A stretch of DNA of 31,826 nt from UBA993 sp964436815. Lineage in GTDB: Bacteria > Bacillota > Dethiobacteria > DTU022. Location: assembly GCA_964436815.1 (NCBI GenBank), contig CAYTER010000024.1:1-31826 (forward strand), in the 5' to 3' direction. Of this stretch, positions 7,217 through 15,006 are shown one piece after another. Position numbers and translations under genes: made by a program. The notes under the pieces were generated by a model, which was given only the letters and a program-made list of their open reading frames with translations, had not been told where the DNA came from and did no database searches. The first letter of the stretch is position 1, and each line of letters starts with the position of its first letter.

Positions 7217-8305
7217 ATGCTTAACCAGAAGAATTGGCGGTTTTACCTGCTTCCCCTGTTGGTGATTTTTATTTTAGGGCTGGCTTTATCCGGCTGCGGC
7301 ACTGATCAGGGTGCCGTTGAAACACCGGAAGAAGAAGCACCGGAAGATGTTGAAGTAATTACGCTTGATTTTGCTTCGCCGTTTCCCGCTCCGCACCCGA
7401 TCCATGTCCATGTTGTTGAGCCCTGGATCGAAGAAGTTCAGGAACTGGCCGGTGGACGTCTTGTAATCAACTTTTATCCCGGCGGTGCCCTTTCGGAAAG
7501 CACAGCCGTGGTCGACGATGTGGCAACCGGGGCAGTTGACCTGGGGATTACCATGCAGGCTTATACACCTGGCCGTTTTCCACTGACCGATATGATCCGC
7601 TTCCCGGCTCACTATTTAACCACCCAGGAAACGGCAACAACTCTGTGGACCTTATATCAGGAAAACGCAGACTTCCAGAACGAATACGCCGCCTACAAAG
7701 TCTTTGCCCTTTTCACGACGCCTGAAGGTAATGTCTATACAGTTAATAAACCTGTCCGGACCGTGGCCGATTTCCCGGGCCTTGACTTAAGAGTATCCGG
7801 TCAGATGGAAGAGAAGACCATTGCTGCGCTGGGAGCTTTAGCTTCGCTGATCCCGATGCCGGAAACATATGATGCTTTAGAGCGCGGAGTTGTTGACGGG
7901 TTATTGACTGACCATGCAGCGATTGACACTTATAACCTGCATGAAGTGCTTAATTACGGCACAGATGGTTTGAACTTTATGCATGCCGCGAAAGTTATCT
8001 TTATGAATAAAGCGACCTGGGATGCGCTTCCTGCAGAAGTACAGGCAGCCTTTGAAGAAGCCAGTGGTGGTATCGACCTCTCCATGAGAGGTGCGGACCA
8101 GTATGCTAAGATGGCTGGGGATGCCCGTCAGGTTATGGCTGACGCAGGCATGGAGCTGATCCCCTGGGGTGAAGCAGAAAAAGCCGAACTGCTGGCCATT
8201 GCTGAACCGCTTATTACCGAATACCTTGATTCCCTCGTAGCACAAGGACTGCCGGCTTATGAAGTATATGAGCATATGCTTCAGATCCGGGATAGCAACC
8301 GTTAA
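7217..8305 (+). CDS. dctP: TRAP transporter substrate-binding lipoprotein (DctP family)
   Basis: Extracytoplasmic solute receptor of the TRAP transporter (362 aa). The N-terminus has a hydrophobic signal (residues 10-24) ending in the lipobox L-S-G-C, so Cys27 would be lipidated and the protein anchored outside the membrane, as expected for a Gram-positive-type TRAP receptor. An acidic, proline-containing linker (about 33-47) follows. The DctP core is recognisable from G-G-R-L-V-I-N-F-Y-P-G-G-A-L (79-92) and G-L-D-L-R-V-S-G (188-195). R192 is at the position of the arginine that pairs with the substrate carboxylate in this family. The ATG at 7217 has TTGGAGGG upstream. A terminator follows 30 nt after the stop, closing the operon. 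Confidence 0.93.
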   Translation: MLNQKNWRFYLLPLLVIFILGLALSGCGTDQGAVETPEEEAPEDVEVITLDFASPFPAPHPIHVHVVEPWIEEVQELAGGRLVINFYPGGALSESTAVVDDVATGAVDLGITMQAYTPGRFPLTDMIRFPAHYLTTQETATTLWTLYQENADFQNEYAAYKVFALFTTPEGNVYTVNKPVRTVADFPGLDLRVSGQMEEKTIAALGALASLIPMPETYDALERGVVDGLLTDHAAIDTYNLHEVLNYGTDGLNFMHAAKVIFMNKATWDALPAEVQAAFEEASGGIDLSMRGADQYAKMAGDARQVMADAGMELIPWGEAEKAELLAIAEPLITEYLDSLVAQGLPAYEVYEHMLQIRDSNR

Positions 8306-8336
8306 AAAAATCAAAGAAATCGATTCAGAAATACTA

Positions 8337-8368
8337 AAAGCCGGTGGTAATCGCCACCGGCTTTTTTT
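8337..8368 (+). terminator. Intrinsic terminator after dctP
   Basis: Stem AAAGCCGGTGG / CCACCGGCTTT with loop TAATCG, followed by a run of T residues (to 8368). It ends the TRAP operon. The hairpin also lies just past the 3' end of the tRNA-Leu gene on the other strand, where it could end that transcript, though with only four T residues. Confidence 0.85.
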
Positions 8369-8376
8369 CTTCCCCT

Positions 8377-8463
8377 TGGTGCGGGCGAGAGGATTTGAAC
8401 CTCCACAGGATTGCTCCCACTGGATCCTAAGTCCAGCGCGTCTGCCAGTTCCGCCACGCCCGC
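8377..8463 (-). tRNA. tRNA-Leu (anticodon UAG)
   Basis: An 87-nt class II tRNA read from 8463 to 8377 on the minus strand. The acceptor stem is GCGGGCG/CGCCCGC, with discriminator A and an encoded CCA (8379-8377). The anticodon stem CTGGA/TCCAG closes the loop CTTAGGA with anticodon TAG at 8429-8427, decoding CUA. A long variable arm and the GGTTCAAATCC T-arm are present, as expected for leucine tRNA. It has its own promoter and stands alone between the TRAP operon and the regulator gene. Confidence 0.96.
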
Positions 8464-8480
8464 AGATTGTCGCAGTTTCT

Positions 8481-8509
8481 ATTATAATCAGTTTACTGTT
8501 TAAAGACAA
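8481..8509 (-). promoter_or_regulatory. Sigma-A promoter of tRNA-Leu
   Basis: On the minus strand TTGTCT (8509-8504) and a perfect TATAAT (8486-8481) are separated by 17 nt. The predicted start is about 10 nt before the mature 5' end of tRNA-Leu, consistent with a short leader removed by RNase P. Confidence 0.8.
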
Positions 8510-8655
8510 CCTGGTTTCAATTGATCAAGCTCGTTATTTGAGTCGGCTTTTTTAACCTTAATGACGAGTTGTTTATTGAAAAAAGAATCTGCAGCGGCAG
8601 GATTTCTTCTAATATTTACGAATATTCTAAGGTAAAGAAGGAAGGAGTATTTATT

Positions 8656-10344
8656 TTGATTAAAATTGCCCTCGTGAACAGGGCTGAACAGGGTCCGGAA
8701 CTGTATCGTTTTTTAAAGCAATGCCCGGAACTTGAACTTATTGCCCTGGCCTGCCCCGATGGTTCAATTGACTGGTTATCTGATTCAGAACGTAAAGAGC
8801 TTTTTATTACAGCCGATCTGGATAAAATTTCCTCTTTAACCGGTCTGGATCTGATTCTTGATGGAACCGGTGAACCACAGGTAGGGGAATACCTGAGGCA
8901 AAAAAAAGATCGCAAAGTAAAACTGGAGCAGTTTGCACCGGATTCAATTATCAGTACAATCATTAATTCACAGGGGACGCTAGCCGAAACCCGACTAGTT
9001 AAAGGCGAACTGCTGGCGATTTTAAACTCTGTCCAGGACGCGGTTGAAGTAGTTGATGCCAAAGGTATTATCAAATATGTCAACCCGGCCTTCAGCAGGG
9101 TAACTGGCATCCCGGAAAATAAGCGCATTAATCACTCCATCTTTGAAGTGTCTCCCCATGGAGCATTGGCCCAGGCTTTAATCCAACAGAAACCGGTTAC
9201 CGGATACCGGACTTATGTCGGTGGCTCTGCAGCCGATGTTATATCCAATGCCTCGCCGATCATCGTTGATGGCGAATTAATGGGTGCAGTGGTCGTTTTC
9301 CAGCCGGTCGGCGACATTTTAAAGCTGATGGATGAATTGAAACACAGCAATGCGATTATCGATAACCTTTATGCTCAAATTGATCAGATTTCCGGAATCA
9401 AATGTAGCTTTGAAATGCTGATCGGCCAAAGCCGGATTTTTTCCGCTGCAGTTGAAAAGGCGCGTAAAGCTTCACGCAGCGAATCGCCGCTCCTGATTAG
9501 CGGTGAAAGCGGTACTGGTAAAAGCCTTTTCGCCCGGGCAGTTCATGGCGGCAGTGTCAGGAATAAACGCCCATTAATAGAATTTGACTGTTCGGCAGTT
9601 CCAGATTCTCTGCAGGAGATTGAACTTTTTGGCTGTGAAAAGGGAGCAATGCCGGGAATTCTCAGGACCAGGTTAGGCAAGCTTGAGCTTGCCGAAGGCA
9701 GTACCCTTTTCATTAAGGAGATCAATAGCCTCAACTCGTTTTTACAAAAAAGGCTGCTCTCATTTTTAGATGACCAATCCTTCACCAGGATTGGCGGAGA
9801 TCAGGAGATACCCATTGACGTCAGGATTATAGCATCAGCAGGCGAGAATTTGCTGGATGCATCCTATAAAGGTTATTTTTCTGAAGAACTTTACCACCGA
9901 TTAAGCCTGGTCTCCATTGAATTGCCGCCATTACGCAAACGCCCGGATGATATCCCACTGCTTGCTGAAGCTCTAATGTTGAGACTAAACCGCAAGCTGG
10001 GCAGGGCGGTTAACGATATATCACCGCGGGCAATGCAGGAGCTGATGTCTTATGAATGGCCGGGCAATGTCAGTGAACTCCAGAGTGCGGTTGAGAGGGC
10101 AATGATTGAAGCTGACGGTCAGATCATAGAATATCATCACCTTGTCCCTTATATCGGTCGTCTGGGCAGGCAGGAAGCCCCGGCTTTTGAAGAGATCATC
10201 CCGCTGGAAAAAATGGAAGAAAAAATGCTGAAACTGGCACTGACCAGATATGGTGAAAGCCTGGAAGGCAAGAAAAAAGCGGCTCAGGCCTTGAATATAT
10301 CCCTGGCTACTCTATATAATAAACTGAAAAAATACAGCACTTAA
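8656..10344 (+). CDS. PAS/AAA+/Fis-type regulator with degenerate sigma-54 activator motifs
   Basis: Regulator of 562 aa in the order: Rossmann-like N-terminal domain (about 1-100, starting M-I-K-I-A-L-V-N-R and containing L-D-L-I-L-D-G-T-G-E-P), PAS (about 119-216), AAA+ (about 255-485), Fis-type helix-turn-helix (about 540-560, K-K-A-A-Q-A-L-N-I-S-L-A-T-L-Y-N-K-L). Walker A is intact (GESGTGKS, 283-290). However, the sigma-54 contact loop GAFTGA is GAMPGI (330-335), the Walker B aspartate is lysine (L-F-I-K354-E355-I), and the first arginine of the usual F-R-E-D-L-Y-Y-R-L is serine. It therefore probably cannot activate sigma-54 polymerase in the standard way and may act with sigma-A, as TyrR does. 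The TTG at 8656 has AAGGAG upstream; earlier in-frame starts lack one. It lies 28 nt before sucC and heads the methylmalonyl-CoA cluster. Confidence 0.88.
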   Translation: MIKIALVNRAEQGPELYRFLKQCPELELIALACPDGSIDWLSDSERKELFITADLDKISSLTGLDLILDGTGEPQVGEYLRQKKDRKVKLEQFAPDSIISTIINSQGTLAETRLVKGELLAILNSVQDAVEVVDAKGIIKYVNPAFSRVTGIPENKRINHSIFEVSPHGALAQALIQQKPVTGYRTYVGGSAADVISNASPIIVDGELMGAVVVFQPVGDILKLMDELKHSNAIIDNLYAQIDQISGIKCSFEMLIGQSRIFSAAVEKARKASRSESPLLISGESGTGKSLFARAVHGGSVRNKRPLIEFDCSAVPDSLQEIELFGCEKGAMPGILRTRLGKLELAEGSTLFIKEINSLNSFLQKRLLSFLDDQSFTRIGGDQEIPIDVRIIASAGENLLDASYKGYFSEELYHRLSLVSIELPPLRKRPDDIPLLAEALMLRLNRKLGRAVNDISPRAMQELMSYEWPGNVSELQSAVERAMIEADGQIIEYHHLVPYIGRLGRQEAPAFEEIIPLEKMEEKMLKLALTRYGESLEGKKKAAQALNISLATLYNKLKKYST

Positions 10345-10372
10345 TATCAATCAGAAGAATGGAGGCAGGACA

Positions 10373-11482
10373 TTGAAGCTGTATGAATACATGGGAAAAG
10401 AGTTGTTTAAAGAATATGGAATTCCGGTGCCGCGCGGCACAGTGGTATACAGCGCTGATGAAGCGGCGGAAGCCGCAGCCGGTCTGGATGAAGTAGTAAT
10501 CAAGTCCCAGGTTTTAAGCGGTAAGCGAGGCAAAGCAGGCGGTATTTCGTTTGCTTCAAATCCGGATGAAGCCCGGACTGAGGCTGATCGAATCCTCAAG
10601 ATGCGTTTAAACGATCTGAAGGTAGAAAAACTGTTGGTCGAAGAAAAATTGCAAATTGAACAGGAGCTTTACTTGGCGATAACTGTTGACGGTTCGGCAC
10701 GGAAGCCGATAGTGCTGGTCTCTCTTGACGGGGGAATGGATATCGAAGAAGTTCCCGAAGAACGGATGATCAGGTGGCCGGTTGATGTTTCAATTGGCCT
10801 GCAGGATTATGCTGTCCGCGAGATTTGCCGGCAAATGGGGGTAAGTGGCAGTTTACAGAAAGAATTTATCTCCATTCTGCCCAAACTTTATAATTTTTTC
10901 AGAGCGATGGATGCTGAGTTGGCAGAAATAAATCCACTGGCTGTTACTCCGCAGGGTCTGATTGCTGCAGACGCCAAGGTTACGATTGATGATGACGCTC
11001 TTTACCGGCATCCAAAACTACCGAAGATCAAAGAAAAAACAGCGCTCGAACTGAGAGCTGATGAACTGGGGCTTTCCTACGTGGAACTAGACGGGAATAT
11101 AGCGATCATGGCTAATGGTGCGGGAATAACCATGGCTACCCTTGATATTGTTCAGCATTTTGGCGGAAAACCTGCCAATTTCCTTGACTTCGGCGGTGGA
11201 GCAGATGTGGAGAGAACTTCTCAGGCCCTGGAGCTTTTGCTGGGGACAAATCCAAAAGTACTGCTGATTAACATATTCGGTGGTATAACCCGTTGTGATG
11301 TTGTTGCTGAAGCTTTTGTCAAGGTCAGGGAAAGCAAGGGCTTCAACTTGCCTGTTACTTTTCGCCTGGTTGGCACCAATGAAAACGAAGGTCGGGCTAT
11401 CCTGGAGAAAGTCGGCATTAATGCCTACAGCACCATGGAAGAAGCTGTCCGTGAAGCAGTTGAATCAGCCCGGGCTTCCTGA
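10373..11482 (+). CDS. sucC: Succinate-CoA ligase beta subunit
   Basis: Nucleotide-binding ATP-grasp subunit (369 aa) of succinyl-CoA synthetase, which interconverts succinyl-CoA + ADP (or GDP) + Pi with succinate + CoA + NTP. In propionate oxidation it conserves energy by substrate-level phosphorylation. The N-terminal K-L-Y-E-Y-M-G-K-E-L-F, central A-E-I-N-P-L-A-V-T and the C-terminal F-L-D-F-G-G-G-A-D and N-I-F-G-G-I-T-R-C-D motifs are diagnostic. It is slightly shorter than E. coli SucC (388 aa). The start is TTG at 10373 with GGAGG upstream. It is followed 45 nt later by the alpha subunit and shares its operon with the mutase genes. A related acid-CoA ligase using another acid is possible but less likely in this context. 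Confidence 0.92.
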   Translation: MKLYEYMGKELFKEYGIPVPRGTVVYSADEAAEAAAGLDEVVIKSQVLSGKRGKAGGISFASNPDEARTEADRILKMRLNDLKVEKLLVEEKLQIEQELYLAITVDGSARKPIVLVSLDGGMDIEEVPEERMIRWPVDVSIGLQDYAVREICRQMGVSGSLQKEFISILPKLYNFFRAMDAELAEINPLAVTPQGLIAADAKVTIDDDALYRHPKLPKIKEKTALELRADELGLSYVELDGNIAIMANGAGITMATLDIVQHFGGKPANFLDFGGGADVERTSQALELLLGTNPKVLLINIFGGITRCDVVAEAFVKVRESKGFNLPVTFRLVGTNENEGRAILEKVGINAYSTMEEAVREAVESARAS

Positions 11483-11527
11483 CCCCAAAAGGTAGATCAT
11501 GCTGAAAGAGAGAAAGGAGTAGTTTTG

Positions 11528-12394
11528 ATGGCTATTTATATAAATGACAAAACCCGCGTTTTGGTTCAGGGAATTACCGGAAAACAAGGCTCGTTCCATA
11601 CCGGTCAGATGATTACTTATGGCACCAAGATAGTTGGGGGCATTTCACCGGGAAAAGGCGGGCAGGATCTAGAAGGAGTGCCTGTTTTCAATACGGTTTT
11701 TGAAGCGATGGAAAAAGAACCTGCTGATGCTTCAATCCTTTTCATTCCGGCGCCCTTTGCCCGTGATGCTGCATTTGAAGCGCTCGATGCCGGGATTAAG
11801 CTGATCGTGCTCATTCCTGAACATATACCCCTGCATGATGCAATGGCAATCATGGCTTATGCCAAAACAAAAGAAGCAGTTGTTGTCGGCCCAAATACCT
11901 TTGGCCTGGTATCGTCAGGAAAATGTAAGATCGGGATTATGCCGAATAAATATTTTATTCCCGGTCCGGTCGGAGTTGTGTCGCGCAGCGGCACTCTCTG
12001 CTATGAAATTGTTGGCGCCCTGACTGCCAATAATATAGGCACTACCACAGTTGTAGGCTTAGGCGGGGACAGGGTTGTCGGTTTGCACTTCATCGACGTG
12101 TTACAGCAATATGAAACGGACCCTGAAACAAAAGCGATAGTCCTGGTGGGAGAAATTGGGGGTAGCGCTGAAGAGGAAGCTTCAGCTTTTATCTCAAAGT
12201 CAATCAGCAAGCCTGTTGTCGCTTATCTTGCCGGCAAGAGCGCGCCTCCCGGTAAAAGGATGGGGCACGCCGGGGCAATTATCGAAAGAGGAAAAGGCAC
12301 ATTCGAGAGTAAAGTTAAAGCGCTTACTGCTTCCGGTGTGCAAGTTGCCGAACTGCCGGATGATGTGGCGCAGGCGATTAAAGATATACTATAG
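11528..12394 (+). CDS. sucD: Succinate-CoA ligase alpha subunit
   Basis: Catalytic alpha subunit (288 aa, normal length) that binds CoA and carries the phosphohistidine intermediate. The Rossmann-type CoA site is seen at V-Q-G-I-T-G-K-Q-G-S-F-H near residue 15. The active histidine is H247 in M-G-H-A-G-A-I-I. A TTG three bases upstream is also in frame, but AAAGGAGT ends 7 nt before the ATG at 11528, so I chose the ATG. It pairs with the preceding beta subunit and is followed 36 nt later by the methylmalonyl-CoA mutase gene, linking succinate to succinyl-CoA within the same transcript. Confidence 0.93.
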   Translation: MAIYINDKTRVLVQGITGKQGSFHTGQMITYGTKIVGGISPGKGGQDLEGVPVFNTVFEAMEKEPADASILFIPAPFARDAAFEALDAGIKLIVLIPEHIPLHDAMAIMAYAKTKEAVVVGPNTFGLVSSGKCKIGIMPNKYFIPGPVGVVSRSGTLCYEIVGALTANNIGTTTVVGLGGDRVVGLHFIDVLQQYETDPETKAIVLVGEIGGSAEEEASAFISKSISKPVVAYLAGKSAPPGKRMGHAGAIIERGKGTFESKVKALTASGVQVAELPDDVAQAIKDIL

Positions 12395-12430
12395 CCAAAG
12401 TGATGAAGGGGAAGGGGGCTTGAGCTATAC

Positions 12431-14104
12431 ATGAGCAATCAGAGCAAAAAGGCCGATCTGGCTGAAGCAAAAAAAGACTGGAACGATCAGGTTCAAAAGA
12501 CACTCACGAAGCACCCTGAAAGAAAAGTCTTTCGCACCGATTCAGATTATAAAATTGAAAGAGTTTATGATGCCCTTGATCTTGATACTTTTAATTATGC
12601 GGAGCAGCTTAATTGGCCGGGTGAATACCCCTTTACAAGAGGTATTCAGCCTACCATGTACCGGGGACGCCTCTGGACGATGCGGCAGTATGCCGGATTT
12701 GGCAGCGCGGAAGAAACAAATGAACGTTTTCGCTACCTGTTGGAGCAGGGGCAAACGGGGCTCAGTGTGGCTTTTGACCTGCCGACGCAAATTGGATACG
12801 ATTCCGATCATCCCCTGGCACGAGGAGAAGTGGGAAAAGTAGGGGTGGCAATCGATTCATTAGCGGATATGGAAATACTAATGGATCAGATTCCGCTCGA
12901 TCAGGTCAGCACTTCGATGACTATCAACTCTCCCGCTGCGGTTCTACTGGCCATGTATATGGCAGTAGCTGAAAAGCAGGGCATCCCGATGGATAAAATC
13001 AACGGGACGATCCAGAACGATATTTTAAAGGAATATGTAGCCCGGGGAACCTATATCTTTCCACCGCGGGAATCGATGCGGATTATCGTCGATATTTTTG
13101 CTTATGCCGGCGAGATTATTCCCAACTGGAATACGATTAGCATCAGCGGTTATCACATTCGCGAAGCCGGATCAACTGCTGTTCAGGAAGTAGCTTTTAC
13201 TTTAAGTAATGCCATAGCCTATGTCGAAGCAGCAGTGAAAGCAGGGCTTGATGTTGATCAGTTTGCCCCCCGGCTGTCATTTTTCTTTAACGCCCACTCG
13301 AATTTCTTTGAAGAAATTGCCAAATTCAGAGCTGCCAGGAGGATTTGGGCCAGGTTAATGAAAGAGCGCTTTGGAGCTAAGAATCCCCGTTCCATGATGC
13401 TCCGCTTTCATACCCAGACTGCCGGGTCAACCCTTACAGCTCAGCAGCCCGATGTCAACCTGATGCGGGTTGCCTACCAGGCCCTTAGTGCAGTCCTGGG
13501 AGGAACCCAGTCGCTGCATACAAACTCACGTGATGAGGCGCTCGCTTTACCCAGCGAACATTCAGTTCTCCTGGCGCTGCGCACCCAACAGGTAATCGGC
13601 TATGAAATCGGCGTAACCGATACGGTTGATCCGCTGGGCGGATCATACTTCATCGAAAAGCTAACCGACCAGATTGAAAATGAAATTATACGCTATATTG
13701 ACCGCATAGATGAGATTGGCGGTGCGGTCGAAGCGATAGAGAAAGGCTTCATTCAAAAGGAGATACAGGCCAGCGCCTACCGTTACCAGAAAGAGATTGA
13801 ATCCCAGGAGCGAATTGTTGTCGGCGTTAATCGCTTTACGATCAGTGGAGAGCAGCCGATAGACCTGTTAAAAATGGATCCGGCGACCAGTCAGAGGCAG
13901 GTTGAGCGGCTGAAAGAGGTAAAACTGAGCCGCAACCAGGGTAAAGTTTCTGAAACCCTTCAGGAGTTGCGCCGGGCAGCACAGAGCAGCGATAATCTGA
14001 TGCCCGCTATCCTGGAATCTGTAAAAGCTTATGCTACCCTGGGCGAAATATGCGGAGTGCTGCGTGATGTTTTTGGAGAGTATCAACAACAAATCACTAT
14101 TTAA
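12431..14104 (+). CDS. Methylmalonyl-CoA mutase large (catalytic) subunit
   Basis: Substrate-binding (beta/alpha)8-barrel subunit (557 aa) of an adenosylcobalamin-dependent mutase; the B12 domain is a separate gene downstream, as in many archaea and Firmicutes. Specificity residues can be read by alignment to the Propionibacterium enzyme from memory. Tyr89 corresponds to Y87 (R-Q-Y-A-G-F), Arg207 to R205 (V-A-R-G-T-Y) and His244 to H242 (S-G-Y-H). Both Tyr and Arg are replaced in isobutyryl-CoA mutase (Phe/Gln) and 2-hydroxyisobutyryl-CoA mutase (Ile/Gln). This one should therefore interconvert succinyl-CoA and (R)-methylmalonyl-CoA. The ATG has GGGGAAGGGGG upstream. It lies between sucD and the B12-binding subunit. 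No meaB/argK-type chaperone gene is seen beside it. Confidence 0.95.
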   Translation: MSNQSKKADLAEAKKDWNDQVQKTLTKHPERKVFRTDSDYKIERVYDALDLDTFNYAEQLNWPGEYPFTRGIQPTMYRGRLWTMRQYAGFGSAEETNERFRYLLEQGQTGLSVAFDLPTQIGYDSDHPLARGEVGKVGVAIDSLADMEILMDQIPLDQVSTSMTINSPAAVLLAMYMAVAEKQGIPMDKINGTIQNDILKEYVARGTYIFPPRESMRIIVDIFAYAGEIIPNWNTISISGYHIREAGSTAVQEVAFTLSNAIAYVEAAVKAGLDVDQFAPRLSFFFNAHSNFFEEIAKFRAARRIWARLMKERFGAKNPRSMMLRFHTQTAGSTLTAQQPDVNLMRVAYQALSAVLGGTQSLHTNSRDEALALPSEHSVLLALRTQQVIGYEIGVTDTVDPLGGSYFIEKLTDQIENEIIRYIDRIDEIGGAVEAIEKGFIQKEIQASAYRYQKEIESQERIVVGVNRFTISGEQPIDLLKMDPATSQRQVERLKEVKLSRNQGKVSETLQELRRAAQSSDNLMPAILESVKAYATLGEICGVLRDVFGEYQQQITI

Positions 14105-14153
14105 ATAGGGCCCAATGGGCTTATGGGATTTGATCAGTAAAGGAGGTTTTAAA

Positions 14154-14549
14154 ATGTCCGAAAAACCGGTTCGGGTCCTGGTCGGAAAAATTGGACTCGA
14201 TGGGCACGATCGCGGGGCTAAGGTAGTTGCCCAGGCGTTGCGCGACGCTGGAATGGAAGTAATCTATACTGGTTTACGGCAGACACCCGAGCAAATCGTT
14301 GAAACTGCACTTCAGGAAGATGTCCGGGTTATCGGGTTAAGTATCCTGTCGGGGGCGCATATGCAGTTGGTTCCTCCTGTCGTAGATTTGCTGCGCGAAC
14401 AGGACAGCAGTGATATTATAGTTGTTATTGGCGGTATTATTCCCCGGGACGACATTGCTTACCTGAAAGAACATGGAGTAGCTGAAGTTTTTACACCGGG
14501 TTCTTCAACGGGGGATATAATCTCATTCATCAATGATAAACTCAAGTGA
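14154..14549 (+). CDS. Methylmalonyl-CoA mutase B12-binding subunit
   Basis: Small cobalamin-binding subunit (131 aa) of the mutase encoded just upstream. It has the complete base-off/His-on B12 signature: K-I-G-L-D16-G-H18-D-R-G, where H18 would ligate cobalt and D16 supports it. It also has the downstream S-I-L-S-G-A-H loop and the G-G-I-I-P motif near residue 100 that hold the nucleotide tail. The ATG at 14154 has a very strong AAAGGAGG ribosome binding site; an earlier in-frame ATG at 14115 lacks one. It follows the large subunit by 49 nt and precedes the epimerase by 25 nt. Independent translation of this short subunit may help keep the two chains in balance. Confidence 0.94.
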   Translation: MSEKPVRVLVGKIGLDGHDRGAKVVAQALRDAGMEVIYTGLRQTPEQIVETALQEDVRVIGLSILSGAHMQLVPPVVDLLREQDSSDIIVVIGGIIPRDDIAYLKEHGVAEVFTPGSSTGDIISFINDKLK

Positions 14550-14574
14550 AAATTAGCTGGACGGGGGGACCGGG

Positions 14575-14973
14575 ATGTTTGAAAAAATAGATCATATTGG
14601 TATAGCTGTGGCAAACCTTGATGAAGCTTTAAAATTTTATGCAGATCAGCTTGGGCTTGAATGCAAAGGCACAGAAGTGGTGGAAGAGCAGAAGGTTAAA
14701 GTTGCTTTTATTCCGGTAGGCGAGAGCAAAATTGAATTGCTGGAGTCAACTGATCCTGATGGCCCGGTTGGAAAATTCATAGAAAAAAAAGGTGGAGGCG
14801 TTCATCACCTATCCTTCAGGGTTTCAAACATCGAAAATAAAATCAGGTTGCTCAAAGAAAAGGGTGTTGCTTTAATTGATGAAAAACCCCGCTATGGGGC
14901 CGGAGGTGCTAAGATTGCCTTCTTGCATCCAAAATCAACCGGCGGTGTATTAATCGAATTGTGTGAACGCTAA
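14575..14973 (+). CDS. mce: Methylmalonyl-CoA epimerase
   Basis: Vicinal-oxygen-chelate (glyoxalase-fold) protein of 132 aa that interconverts (S)- and (R)-methylmalonyl-CoA, joining the carboxylase/decarboxylase step to the mutase step. The start M-F-E-K-I-D-H-I-G-I-A-V is typical. Likely metal ligands are H7, E54 (K-I-E-L-L-E), H78 (G-G-V-H-H-L-S-F) and E128 (V-L-I-E-L). Length matches the family. The ATG has GGGGGG about 7 nt upstream. Its place directly after the mutase subunits and before the carboxyltransferase gene makes the assignment over other glyoxalase-fold proteins secure. Confidence 0.94.
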   Translation: MFEKIDHIGIAVANLDEALKFYADQLGLECKGTEVVEEQKVKVAFIPVGESKIELLESTDPDGPVGKFIEKKGGGVHHLSFRVSNIENKIRLLKEKGVALIDEKPRYGAGGAKIAFLHPKSTGGVLIELCER

Positions 14974-15006
14974 TTTTAAAAAGAACTCTGAAGAAAGCGG
15001 TGAATA

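Noticed and set aside
7901..8509. Minus-strand open frame of about 200 codons across the end of dctP and the tRNA
   Set aside because: It runs antisense through a clear binding-protein gene, the terminator and tRNA-Leu; the product resembles nothing and is a shadow frame.
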